From the NCBI GenBank assembly GCA_001314705.1, contig LJSU01000017.1, positions 1 through 54,280 on the forward strand: DNA of 54,280 nt, given 5' to 3'. Shown piece after piece: positions 33,391 through 42,251 of this stretch (position 1 is the first letter of the stretch; each line of letters starts with the position of its first letter). Source of the stretch: Rhodobacteraceae bacterium HLUCCO07 (GTDB lineage Bacteria > Pseudomonadota > Alphaproteobacteria > Rhodobacterales > Rhodobacteraceae). The notes beneath the pieces are model-generated. The model was not told the origin of the DNA. It made no database searches and saw only the letters and a list, made by a program, of their open reading frames with translations. The position numbers were made by a program, and so were the translations under genes.

Positions 33391-35454
33391 ATGCCCAAGG
33401 ACGCAACCCGCGCGCCCGAAACCCTGCTCGATATCCGCAACCTGTCGGTGGATTTCCGCACTCCGCGGGGCCGGGTCAAGGCGCTGCGCGACATCAGCTT
33501 TCCGATCCGCAGGAACCGGATCGTGGGAATCGTCGGTGAAAGCGGGTCGGGCAAGTCCACCGTGCTCTGGGCGCTCCTGGGCCTTTTGGCCAAGAATGCC
33601 GAGGTGACGAGCGGCGAGGTGCTGTTCGAAGATCGCGACCTGCTGCATGCCAGCGAGGCGCAGCTGCGCGCCACGAGGGGCGAGGAAATCTCGGTCGTGT
33701 TCCAGGACCCGATGACCAGCCAGATCCCGGTTCTGACCTATGGCACGCAGATGCGCGACATCCTCTATCGCCGCCCCGGCCTGCCCACCGCCGAGAAACG
33801 CCGCATGGCCGTCGAGATGCTGGGCAAGGTCGGTATTCCCGACCCTGACAAGCGGATCGACCAGTACCCGCACCACTTCTCCGGCGGGATGCGCCAGCGC
33901 GCGGGCATCGCCATGGCGCTGCTGACCGGCCCGCAACTCTTGCTGGCCGATGAGCCGACAACGGCGCTGGATGTCACCATGGAGGCGCAGATCATCCACC
34001 TGTTGCAGGATCTGCAAAAGGAACTGGACGCAACCGTCGTGGTGGTGTCGCACAACCTGGGCCTGATCGCGGAGCTTTGCGACGACGTGGTGGTGATGTA
34101 TGCGGGCGAGGTGATCGAGGCGGGCGAGGTCCGCGAGATATTCCACAACGCGCAGCACCCCTATACCCGCGCCTTGCTGGAATGCGATCCTGCACGGATC
34201 GACGACGTGTCGCGCAAGCTGCCGGTGATCCCCGGCGACATACCCGATCTGACCAAGGCGCGGTCGGGCTGCATCTATGCCCCCCGTTGCCAACGCGCCC
34301 TGCCTGTGTGCCGTGACACATTTCCCCCGGATGTGGCGCGAGGCGAGATGAGCCTTGCCCGCTGTCACCTGCTGGCCGGGCCGCATCACGATCCAAGCTG
34401 GCCGCCGCCACTGGACGTGATGACCGTCGGCACAGGCGAGGCGGGCGCACGCAAGCCGGCCCGGGTCAAGCGTGACGATCCGCTGCTCGACGTGTCCGAC
34501 CTGAACGTGCAGTTCGAGACCGTTGGCCCATTGCGCGCACGCCTCAAGGGGATCCGCACCCGTCACGTGGATGCCGTGCTGGATGTCAGCCTGTCGATCG
34601 CGCCGGGCGAGACCGTGGGGCTGGTGGGAGAAAGCGGCTCGGGCAAGACGACGCTGGGGCGCACGGTGCTGAACCTGGTCCCGGCGCAGTCGGGCAGCGT
34701 GCGGTTCGAGGGCCAAGAGATCCGCAACATGCCCGAGGCGCGGTTCAAGCCGATGCGGCGCGACATGGCGATGATGTTCCAGGACCCGGTCGGCTCGCTT
34801 TCGCCGCGCAAATCGGTGCGCGCCCTGATCACCGAGCCGTTCCAGATCCACGGCATCACCGGGATCGACCTCGATGACGAAGCCGAACGGCTGGCCGAGA
34901 TGGTGCGCCTGCCCAAAGCGTTCCTGTCGCGCTATCCGCACGAATTGTCGGGCGGGCAGGCGCGGCGCGTGGGGGTGGCCCGGGCGCTGGCGCTCAATCC
35001 CAAGCTGCTGATCGCCGACGAACCGACGGCCGGGCTGGACGTGTCGGTGCAGGGCGAGATCCTCAACCTCATGGCGGATTTGCAGGCCGAACACGGGCTG
35101 GGCTACCTGATCATCACGCATAACCTGCCTGTGGTGCGCCATATCGCTGACCGGCTGGCGATCATGTATCTGGGCCGCATCGTCGAAGAGGGCCGCACCG
35201 ACGAGGTCTTTGCCCGCCCGGTGCATCCCTATACGCAGGCCCTGGTCGAAGGCGTGCCGCAACCCGACCCCGACCGCCGCCGCGCGCATGTCTCGATTTC
35301 GGGCGAGGTGCCAAGCCTTCTCAACCGCCCCAAAGGCTGCGATTTCGCGGGCCGCTGCCCCTTCGCACAAGACCTTTGCCGCGCCCAGAAACCCCCGCAT
35401 GTGACAATGGCCGATGGGCGGCAACACGCCTGCCATTTCCCCCTCGGGCACTAA
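33391..35454 (+). CDS. Fused two-domain peptide ABC transporter ATPase (DppD-DppF fusion, importer 2)
   Basis: The 687-residue protein contains two complete ATPase units in one chain. Unit 1 (residues about 12-330) has GESGSGKST, SGGMRQRAGIAMALL and LLLADEPTTALDVT, and ends with the Cys-rich GCIYAPRCQRALPVC. Unit 2 (about 365-687) has GESGSGKTT, SGGQARRVGVARAL and LLIADEPTAGLDVS, and ends with GCDFAGRCPFAQDLC. Importer 1 uses two separate genes for the same job. The Q-loop of unit 1 reads QDPMTSQIPVL instead of the usual SLNPV. It starts 1 nt after the dppC stop. Confidence 0.92.
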   Translation: MPKDATRAPETLLDIRNLSVDFRTPRGRVKALRDISFPIRRNRIVGIVGESGSGKSTVLWALLGLLAKNAEVTSGEVLFEDRDLLHASEAQLRATRGEEISVVFQDPMTSQIPVLTYGTQMRDILYRRPGLPTAEKRRMAVEMLGKVGIPDPDKRIDQYPHHFSGGMRQRAGIAMALLTGPQLLLADEPTTALDVTMEAQIIHLLQDLQKELDATVVVVSHNLGLIAELCDDVVVMYAGEVIEAGEVREIFHNAQHPYTRALLECDPARIDDVSRKLPVIPGDIPDLTKARSGCIYAPRCQRALPVCRDTFPPDVARGEMSLARCHLLAGPHHDPSWPPPLDVMTVGTGEAGARKPARVKRDDPLLDVSDLNVQFETVGPLRARLKGIRTRHVDAVLDVSLSIAPGETVGLVGESGSGKTTLGRTVLNLVPAQSGSVRFEGQEIRNMPEARFKPMRRDMAMMFQDPVGSLSPRKSVRALITEPFQIHGITGIDLDDEAERLAEMVRLPKAFLSRYPHELSGGQARRVGVARALALNPKLLIADEPTAGLDVSVQGEILNLMADLQAEHGLGYLIITHNLPVVRHIADRLAIMYLGRIVEEGRTDEVFARPVHPYTQALVEGVPQPDPDRRRAHVSISGEVPSLLNRPKGCDFAGRCPFAQDLCRAQKPPHVTMADGRQHACHFPLGH

Positions 35455-35485
35455 CAACGCAGACTCCAGCAAGAGAAAAAACACG

Positions 35486-36913
35486 ATGAGTTACGGCATT
35501 TACATCGGGAGCAACCACACGGCCGACGGGGTGGCCTACCTGGCCGGGTACGGCGATGAGCCCAGCAGCCACTGGCTCGAAATCAACCCGCGCGCAGCGC
35601 ATCCGGACGGGGCGACCCTCACCGTTGGCGTGACCCCGCAGGCCGACATGCCCGGGCATCTGAGCGAGATCCCGCAGGCGCGCGAGACGCTGCGCAACAT
35701 GCGAGTGAGTTACAGCTATTATCTTGGCGTGCCGGCGCCGCTGACCAATGGCGGGCTGAACGAATGCGGCGTGGCGGTGCGCGATATCTGGTCAACCTCG
35801 CGCGATGATCTGATCGCGATGACCCCGAAGGACCAGACGGGGCCGAATTACTCGGACCTTGCCCGCGTCGTGGTGGAACGCGCCCGCACCGCCCGCGAAG
35901 GGGTGGAACTGATCGGGGAGCTGATCGCGACACATGGCTATGCCACCTATGGCGGCAATTCCCACATGATCGCCGACCCGGATGAGGCTTGGGTGGTGAT
36001 TGAATTTGCCGGAGGACGTGGCCTTTGGTGCGCCGAACGGCTTGGCCCCGACAGTATCCGCGCCTCGCGGCCGGGCTATATCGGGGAAATTCCCATGACC
36101 CCGGATGAGAATTTCCGCTTCCCGCCGCATTTCTTCGATGTCGCTTGCGAAATGGGCTGGTGGTCGCCGGATGACGGGCCGTTCCATGTCAATCGCATCT
36201 ATGGGGATGGCAAGCATCGCTGGGACGGGGTCGCATGGATCGAGGACGAGATGCGCGCCCGCGCGGCCCGACCCGAAAAGATCGGGCTGGAGGACGTTTT
36301 CTGGTCGATCAGCACCGAGCGCCTGACCGGAGACACCGCCGGATACGGACAAGTTGTGCCGCTGATTCACCCCGCCCATGACGCATTGCGCATGTTGTGG
36401 CACGCGCCCGTAGGCCCGGTCACGGCACCGCTCTTGCCGGTCTTTCTGGGGCAAGGCCCGGTGCCGCCGGCCTGGCGGCAACACCGCTACCTGACAACGG
36501 GCGAGAGCCATCGTTTCCTGGATTGCCGCAAGAGGGACAAGGATCCGGACACGGTTTCACTTGTTCCGCAGGGGATCGAAACCGGGCTGTCGGCGTTCCA
36601 CGAGTTCAAGCGCCTGATGCACCTGGCCTTCCAGAAACCGGATCCGATCCTGGGCGAGGTCTGGACCCATTGGCGTGCGGTCGAGGCCGAAGTGAATGCC
36701 CGTATCCCGGACGTTCTGCGCGCCGCCGAACGGCTTCTTGAGGCGGGTGAGGCGCCATTGGCGGAGCAGGTCCTGACCGAGTTCAGCCATGCGCGCCTGG
36801 CCGAGGCGCTGGCCGATTGCCAGGCATTGTCCGAAGCGGCACATGCAAGGCTGCGCGCGCTGGGCAGCCTGAACATGACCGGGGAACCGCGTATGCTTGA
36901 CCAGATCTGGTAA
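35486..36913 (+). CDS. C69/U34-like Ntn hydrolase with Ser at the nucleophile position
   Basis: The 475-residue protein matches the C69 (dipeptidase A/acid ceramidase-like) family in length and in blocks such as the N-terminal IGSNHTADG, NGGLNECGVAVRDIW and WVVIEFAGGRGLWCAERL. In the classic family the residue after Met is the Cys nucleophile. Here it is Ser2, and the first Cys is near residue 93. The spacing from Ser2 to the conserved Gly and Asp-Gly fits the family exactly, so Ser may act as an Ntn nucleophile, as in penicillin G acylase, or the protein may be inactive. AAGAG lies upstream of the ATG at 35486; the 24-codon extension upstream is not family-like. It ends the importer 2 cluster and would process the imported compound or its product in the cytosol. 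Confidence 0.82.
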   Translation: MSYGIYIGSNHTADGVAYLAGYGDEPSSHWLEINPRAAHPDGATLTVGVTPQADMPGHLSEIPQARETLRNMRVSYSYYLGVPAPLTNGGLNECGVAVRDIWSTSRDDLIAMTPKDQTGPNYSDLARVVVERARTAREGVELIGELIATHGYATYGGNSHMIADPDEAWVVIEFAGGRGLWCAERLGPDSIRASRPGYIGEIPMTPDENFRFPPHFFDVACEMGWWSPDDGPFHVNRIYGDGKHRWDGVAWIEDEMRARAARPEKIGLEDVFWSISTERLTGDTAGYGQVVPLIHPAHDALRMLWHAPVGPVTAPLLPVFLGQGPVPPAWRQHRYLTTGESHRFLDCRKRDKDPDTVSLVPQGIETGLSAFHEFKRLMHLAFQKPDPILGEVWTHWRAVEAEVNARIPDVLRAAERLLEAGEAPLAEQVLTEFSHARLAEALADCQALSEAAHARLRALGSLNMTGEPRMLDQIW

Positions 36914-36984
36914 ACCCGGGCCGCTCCAGCCGCCATGATCCGTCATGATCGGCCGAGGGCCGTGGCCGGTTCCGGCGGGCAGGG

Positions 36985-37638
36985 TCAGAAGGTGGGTTCG
37001 AGCCCTTCGGCCTTGAGCGCGGCCTCTTGCGCGGCCTTGGCGCGGGCAAATCCGTCGCGTCCGGAGAGGCGCTCGAACCAGGCGAGGCAATTGGTGGGCA
37101 GGTCGTCCTCCATGCGCAGGGCGAGGGCGAGCTGGACCGCGTAGCCGACCGAGATGTCGGCATTTGAAAAGCCGCTGGTCAGCAGATGGTCGCGCCCGTC
37201 GGCCAGCGTCTGTTCGGCGAGGCGCAGCCGGGCGAGGAACCAGACCTTGTAATCCTCGGCGACCTGGGGCTGGCGGCGCTCGGGCGGTTCGAACATCGCG
37301 TAGCGCAGGACGAGCGTTTGCGGGAAGGTCAGGGTCGCCTCGCCATGGTGCAGCCAGTTGAGATAGGCGCCGTAATCGGCATCCCCCGGTGCGCGCGCGA
37401 GTCGGCCACCGCCATGCACGGTCGAGAGGTAATGCGGGATGGCGGCGGATTCGGTCATCCGGGTGTCGCCGTCGATCAGGAGCGGTACGGTGCCCAGAGG
37501 GTTTTCGCCCATGTAATCCTTGCGCAGCGCCCGTGGTGGAAAGGGCAGCATGTGCAGGTCGTATTCGAGCCCAAGCTCTTCGAGCGACCAGAGCGCCCGG
37601 AAGGAGCGGGCATCGTGGCAATGCCAGAGTTGCAACAT
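36985..37638 (-). CDS. Glutathione S-transferase family protein
   Basis: The 217-residue protein has an N-terminal thioredoxin-like domain. A Ser-rich active-site strand-turn (HCHDARSFRALWSLEELGLEY) comes first, then cis-Pro in NPLGTVPLLID and the ES glutathione-binding pair in MTESAAIPHYL. An all-helical C-terminal domain follows from about residue 90. It would conjugate or reduce with glutathione in the cytosol; the class and substrate are not clear. The start at 37638 fits the family; the ORF upstream is a shadow. It is divergent from the acyl-CoA carboxylase genes. Confidence 0.9.
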   Translation of the reverse strand: MLQLWHCHDARSFRALWSLEELGLEYDLHMLPFPPRALRKDYMGENPLGTVPLLIDGDTRMTESAAIPHYLSTVHGGGRLARAPGDADYGAYLNWLHHGEATLTFPQTLVLRYAMFEPPERRQPQVAEDYKVWFLARLRLAEQTLADGRDHLLTSGFSNADISVGYAVQLALALRMEDDLPTNCLAWFERLSGRDGFARAKAAQEAALKAEGLEPTF

Positions 37639-37831
37639 CGCGTTTCCCCGTTGTTTCGACAGCGTGTCGAAGCAAGTTATGGAGCAGATCGCGGCCCGGC
37701 CCAAGACGGTTTTTGCCATTCCTTCGGGGCCGGCGGTTTCGAGTTGCCATTTCTTGCCACGCCGCCCCATAGTCGAGGCGGCACGGAGCATGGGAGCGTC
37801 TTGCGCCGGCCGCGAGAGCAAGGGGGAGGCC

Positions 37832-39448
37832 ATGGCAAGGATCGTCAGCGCAGTGTCACCTGACTCGGAGCGTTTCCGGGCCAACCGGGCGGGGATGCTC
37901 GATCTTCTGGGGCGGATGGAGGCGATCGAGGCGCGGACCCGTGCGGCATCGGAGCGGTCGCGGGCGCGCTTCGAGAAGCGCCACCAGCTTTTGCCGCGCG
38001 ACCGGGTTGCGCTTCTGCTCGATCCGGGGCGACCATTCATAGAGTTGTCGAAACTGGCGGGCTATGGCCTCGACACGGACGACCTTGAGGCATCGGTGCC
38101 CGGCGGCGGGGTGATTGCCGGGATCGGCCATGTCTCGGGGGTGCGCTGCATGATCAATGCCTCGGATTCGGGGATCGCGGCGGGGGCGTTGCAGCCGATG
38201 GGGCTCGACAAGCAGATCCGTGCGCAGGAAATCGCGCTCGAAAACCGGCTGCCCTATGTGCAACTGGTCGAGAGCGCGGGCGCGAACCTGATGGATTACC
38301 GGGTCGAGGATTTCGTGCGCGGGGGCAACCTTTTCCGCAATCTCGCGCGCCTGTCGGCGGCGGGGTTGCCGGTGGTCACGATCACCCATGGCAGTTCGAC
38401 CGCGGGCGGGGCCTATCAGACCGGGCTTTCGGATTACATCATCATGGTGCGGGGGCGCACGCGGGCGTTCCTGGCCGGGCCGCCGCTTTTGAAGGCAGCG
38501 ACCGGCGAGGTAGCGACCGAGGAAGAGCTGGGCGGCGCAGAGATGCACACCGGCATTTCCGGGCTGGGCGATTACCTGGCCGAGGATGATCGCGAGGCGC
38601 TCGGCCTTGCGCGATCGATCCTGGCCGATATCGACTGGGAGTGCGGGGGCGCGGCGGAGCGTGATTTCGAGGAGCCGGCCTGTGACCCGGAGGAGCTGCT
38701 GGGCCTGATGCCGATGGATCATCGCCAGCCGGTGGACATGAAAGAGGTGATCGCGCGCATCGTCGATGGTTCGGAGTTCACCGAGTTCGGTGCGCGCTAT
38801 GGCGGGGCGACGGTCTGTGGCAATGCGCGGATCGCGGGCTGGCCCATAGGGATCATCACCAACAATGGCCCGATCGACCCCGATGGCGCGTCCAAGGCCA
38901 CGCATTTCATCCAGGCCTGTTGCCAGGCGGGCACGCCGATCCTCTATCTCAACAACACGACCGGGTTCCTGGTCGGGCGCAGTTATGAGGAGGCGGGCAG
39001 CATCAAGCATGGATCGAAGATGATCCAGGCGGTGACCAACGCGACCGTGCCGCAATTCACCATCTATTGCGGGGCCTCGTTCGGGGCGGGGAATTACGGG
39101 ATGTGCGGGCGCGGCTTCCATCCGCGGTTCTGTTTCTCGTGGCCCAACGCCAAGACCGCGGTGATGGGCGGTGAGCAGGCGGCGGGCACGATGGCTGTGG
39201 TGCATCAGATGCGCGCAGAACGGCTGGGCGAGGCCGTGGACCACGAAAGGCTCGATGCGCTCAAGGCGCGGATCGTCGAGAATTTCAACCGGCAGATGGA
39301 CGCGTTTCACACCTCGGCGCGGCTTTTGGATGACGGGGTGATCGACCCGCGCGACACCCGCGCGCTGATGATCGAGATCATGCAGATCACGCGCGAGGCC
39401 GAAGCGCGGCGGCCCAACAGGATCCAGTTCGCGGTGGCGCGGCCATGA
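37832..39448 (+). CDS. Biotin-dependent acyl-CoA carboxylase, carboxyltransferase (beta) subunit
   Basis: The 538-residue carboxyltransferase has the two crotonase-like halves of the MCC/GCC-type beta subunit: GGGVIAGIGHVSGVRCMI and GSSTAGGAYQTGLSDYIIMV in the N half, then NNTTGFLVGRSYEEAG and GASFGAGNYGMCGRGFHPRF in the C half. It transfers carboxylate from biotin to an acyl-CoA. Likeness to 3-methylcrotonyl-CoA and geranyl-CoA carboxylases is strongest by eye, but no leucine- or terpene-degradation genes adjoin it, so the substrate is left open. GGGGGAGG precedes the ATG at 37832 closely. The alpha subunit gene overlaps its stop (ATGA). Confidence 0.9.
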   Translation: MARIVSAVSPDSERFRANRAGMLDLLGRMEAIEARTRAASERSRARFEKRHQLLPRDRVALLLDPGRPFIELSKLAGYGLDTDDLEASVPGGGVIAGIGHVSGVRCMINASDSGIAAGALQPMGLDKQIRAQEIALENRLPYVQLVESAGANLMDYRVEDFVRGGNLFRNLARLSAAGLPVVTITHGSSTAGGAYQTGLSDYIIMVRGRTRAFLAGPPLLKAATGEVATEEELGGAEMHTGISGLGDYLAEDDREALGLARSILADIDWECGGAAERDFEEPACDPEELLGLMPMDHRQPVDMKEVIARIVDGSEFTEFGARYGGATVCGNARIAGWPIGIITNNGPIDPDGASKATHFIQACCQAGTPILYLNNTTGFLVGRSYEEAGSIKHGSKMIQAVTNATVPQFTIYCGASFGAGNYGMCGRGFHPRFCFSWPNAKTAVMGGEQAAGTMAVVHQMRAERLGEAVDHERLDALKARIVENFNRQMDAFHTSARLLDDGVIDPRDTRALMIEIMQITREAEARRPNRIQFAVARP

Positions 39449-41388
39449 GCGGGCCGACACCCTTCACCAGACTGCTGGTGGCCAACCGGGGCGAGATCGC
39501 GGTGCGGGTGATGCGCACAGCGCAGAGGATGGGCCTTGGCACGGTGGCGGTTTATTCGCAGGCCGATGCAGGGGCGGCGCATGTGCGCATGGCCGACGAG
39601 GCGGTGTGCATCGGCGGGCCTGCGCCGGGGGAGTCCTATCTGCGGATCGGGGCGATCATCGACGCCGCGCGCAGGACCGGGGCGGATGCGATCCACCCCG
39701 GCTATGGTTTCCTGTCCGAGAACCCGGCGTTGCCCGCGGCCTGTGCGCAAGCGGGGATCGTCTTCGTGGGGCCGGGGGCCGAGGCGATCCGGGCGATGGG
39801 CGACAAGGCCCGCGCCAAGGCACTGATGGAGGCGGCGGGCGTACCCTGTGTGCCGGGTTACCAGGGCGAGGATCAGGGCGACGAGCGGTTGTTGAGCGAG
39901 GCGCGGCGGATCGGCTTTCCGGTGATGATCAAGGCTACGGCAGGCGGCGGTGGGCGCGGGATGCGCCTTGTCGAGCGGGAGCGTGATTTCCCGGGCCACT
40001 TGGAATCGGCGAAATCCGAGGCGAAGGGCGCGTTTGGCAGCGAGTCTGTGCTGCTGGAAAAGGCGATCGTCGATCCGCGCCACGTGGAAATCCAGATCAT
40101 GGCCGACCGGCATGGCAACGTGATCCACCTGGGCGAGCGGGATTGCTCGGTCCAGCGGCGTCACCAGAAGCTTATCGAGGAGGCGCCGTCGCCCGCGGTC
40201 GGACCGGACTTGCGCGCGGCGATGGGGCGGGCCTCGGTCACGGCGGCCAAGGCGATCGGCTACGAGGGGGCGGGGACGTTCGAATACCTGCTCGATGCGC
40301 AAGGCGATTTCCATTTCATGGAAATGAACACAAGACTTCAGGTCGAGCACCCGGTGACGGAAGCGGTCACCGGGCTCGACCTCGTGGAGATGCAACTGCG
40401 CATCGCGGCGGGCGAGCGGCTCGCGCTTGGCCAGGAGGATGTGAGGTTCGACGGCCATGCGATCGAGCTGCGGCTTTGCGCGGAAGACCCCGAGGCCGGG
40501 TTCATGCCGCAAGGCGGGCGGCTGACCCTTTGGGAGCCAGCCGATGGCATCCGCGTCGATCACGGGTTGCAGAGCGGGGCGGAGGTGCCGCCGCACTATG
40601 ATTCGATGATCGCGAAACTGGTCGCGCATGGCCCCACGCGCGAGGACGCGCGCCAGAGGCTGCTGGCGGGGCTGCGGAAAACGGTGGCGATGGGGCTGCG
40701 CACCAACAAGGATTTCCTGGGTGACTGCCTTGCGCATCCGGTCTTTGCGGCGGGCGGGGCCACCACCGGCTTCGTGGCGGAACATGGCGGAGCGTTGAGT
40801 GCCCCCGAGGCGGGCGAGGCGCGTGCCGCGATGCTGGCGGCCGCGCTCTTGCGGGCGGAGCCGGGGATGCGGCTGACCCACGGGTTTTCCGCGCCCCTGC
40901 GCTTGATGCGGGGCGAGGTCGAGTATCAGCCACATGTGCAGGTGCGTGGCGATGGGGTCTGCCATGTCGAGATGGCGGGCCATGATGCGCTCGATCTGCG
41001 GGTGGTGGAGCGGCGCGGGCACCGCGTCGCCTTGGACATGGCGGGCGCGCGTCGCGTCGCGGTGTTTCTTGCCGGGCCAGCGGGCGTTTACGTCCAGACC
41101 GCGGGGCGGTGCTTCGATTTCACCGATCTCACTTTCCGGCCCGGCGTGACGGGCGCGGTGCCAAGCGGCGACGGCACGCTGCGCGCCACGATGAACGGCA
41201 CGGTGGTTTCGGTGAATGCCGCCGTGGGGGATGTGGTCGAGCCGGGCCAGCCTCTGGTGGTGATCGAGGCGATGAAGATGGAGCATGCCCATGTCAGCCC
41301 GGTGGCAGGCCGGGTGACAGCCGTGAACGTGGACAAGGGCGCACAGGTCGGACCCCGTGCGGTTCTGATGGAGATCGCGGCGGGGTAG
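39445..41388 (+). CDS. Biotin-dependent acyl-CoA carboxylase, biotin carboxylase/BCCP (alpha) subunit
   Basis: The 647-residue protein holds a biotin carboxylase domain (residues about 7-450). It has the ATP-grasp glycine loop KATAGGGGRGMR, the catalytic region MEMNTRLQVEHPVTE and HPGYGFLSEN. A linker (BT) region follows, and a C-terminal biotinyl domain carries EAMKM, with Lys611 as the biotin site. It carboxylates biotin with ATP and bicarbonate for the beta subunit. The ATGA overlap with the beta gene implies equal expression. As with the beta subunit, the acyl-CoA substrate cannot be fixed. Confidence 0.92.
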   Translation: MSGPTPFTRLLVANRGEIAVRVMRTAQRMGLGTVAVYSQADAGAAHVRMADEAVCIGGPAPGESYLRIGAIIDAARRTGADAIHPGYGFLSENPALPAACAQAGIVFVGPGAEAIRAMGDKARAKALMEAAGVPCVPGYQGEDQGDERLLSEARRIGFPVMIKATAGGGGRGMRLVERERDFPGHLESAKSEAKGAFGSESVLLEKAIVDPRHVEIQIMADRHGNVIHLGERDCSVQRRHQKLIEEAPSPAVGPDLRAAMGRASVTAAKAIGYEGAGTFEYLLDAQGDFHFMEMNTRLQVEHPVTEAVTGLDLVEMQLRIAAGERLALGQEDVRFDGHAIELRLCAEDPEAGFMPQGGRLTLWEPADGIRVDHGLQSGAEVPPHYDSMIAKLVAHGPTREDARQRLLAGLRKTVAMGLRTNKDFLGDCLAHPVFAAGGATTGFVAEHGGALSAPEAGEARAAMLAAALLRAEPGMRLTHGFSAPLRLMRGEVEYQPHVQVRGDGVCHVEMAGHDALDLRVVERRGHRVALDMAGARRVAVFLAGPAGVYVQTAGRCFDFTDLTFRPGVTGAVPSGDGTLRATMNGTVVSVNAAVGDVVEPGQPLVVIEAMKMEHAHVSPVAGRVTAVNVDKGAQVGPRAVLMEIAAG

Positions 41389-41411
41389 GCGGGTTGCGTG
41401 CTTGGCCCGCG

Positions 41412-42116
41412 TCAGGCTGTCATGCGCAGGTCCAGCCCCGCGATGTCGCCGACCAGCGCATTCAGTGCGTCGAGGTCGGAAATCTCGATCCCTTCGGGAA
41501 CCGTGCGAACGCCGTGCTCCTTCAACCGTGCGAAGCTGCGCGACAGGCTTTCCGGCTTGAGACCCAGGTAGTGGGCGACGAGGTTCTTGTTGAACGGGAG
41601 CCGCACGATGTGCCGCTCCTGGTCGGGCTTGGCGTGGCGTATGAGGAAACACGCGAGCCGCTGGACGCCGGAATAGATCTTGAGCGTTTCGAGCTGTTCA
41701 AGGAGCGAATCGTTTTGCTGGAACGCGTGGCCGAGGATGGTGTCGCCGAAGTTCGGATCGTTGCGCATGGTCTGGCATATGGAGCGCGCGGAGACCGAAA
41801 GTACCGTGCAGGCGGTGGCGGCCTCGGCCGTGGCCTTGCGCGAAAGCCTGCGGATGCTGTCGGAGAAGCCGAAAGTCTCGCCCGGGGCGTGCAGGGTCAG
41901 GATGCTGATCGCGCCGCAGGGCTGTGTGCGGGTGATCTTGATCCACCCTTCCATCAGGACGTAACCGCTTTCGGCCGCATCGCCATGGGTAAACACGCAT
42001 GAGCCCCGATCGAGGCGCCGAAGAACGGCGTGGCGCATCAGCGCCTCGCGCGAGGCGCTGGATGCTTTTGAAAGCACCGGACAGCGGGTCGCCGCTGCGG
42101 CAATGAGGCTTTGCAT
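41412..42116 (-). CDS. Crp/Fnr-family transcriptional regulator (Dnr/FixK-like, no Fe-S cysteines)
   Basis: The 234-residue protein has an N-terminal cyclic-nucleotide-type beta-roll (about residues 25-115), a long dimerisation helix and a C-terminal winged HTH. The recognition helix reads ESLSR (Glu189, Ser192, Arg193), the E-x-x-S-R pattern with which FNR reads TTGAT half-sites. The N-terminal Cys cluster of true FNR is absent (only Cys12 and Cys40), so it is more like Dnr/NnrR (heme/NO) or FixK. The ATG at 42116 has AGGAGA 6 nt upstream; the 22-codon extension is rejected. A perfect TTGAT-N4-ATCAA box lies 53-66 nt upstream of the start. Confidence 0.88.
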   Translation of the reverse strand: MQSLIAAAATRCPVLSKASSASREALMRHAVLRRLDRGSCVFTHGDAAESGYVLMEGWIKITRTQPCGAISILTLHAPGETFGFSDSIRRLSRKATAEAATACTVLSVSARSICQTMRNDPNFGDTILGHAFQQNDSLLEQLETLKIYSGVQRLACFLIRHAKPDQERHIVRLPFNKNLVAHYLGLKPESLSRSFARLKEHGVRTVPEGIEISDLDALNALVGDIAGLDLRMTA

Positions 42117-42168
42117 GGAACGTCTCCTGTTCGCGGTGACACAATGCGCGAGCTGCCGGCGCCCGGCC

Positions 42169-42182
42169 TTGATGCAGATCAA
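42169..42182 (-). promoter_or_regulatory. FNR/Dnr-type box (TTGAT-N4-ATCAA) upstream of the Crp/Fnr gene
   Basis: TTGATGCAGATCAA matches both 5-nt half-sites of the FNR consensus. It is centred about 60 nt upstream of the Crp/Fnr regulator ATG, and the only other nearby gene ends at 42252 and does not start here. It therefore most likely serves this regulator, through FnrL-type control or autoregulation by its E-x-x-S-R helix. Confidence 0.75.
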
Positions 42183-42251
42183 GGCAATCGCGCGCTTCCG
42201 TCGTCGGAGAATCGGGCGCGCGGCGTGTGCGGTGGTGCCGGCCCCGAACCG

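Noticed and set aside
39307-41652. 781-codon minus-strand open frame
   Set aside because: It is antisense to the biotin carboxylase gene; the composition is that of a shadow frame.
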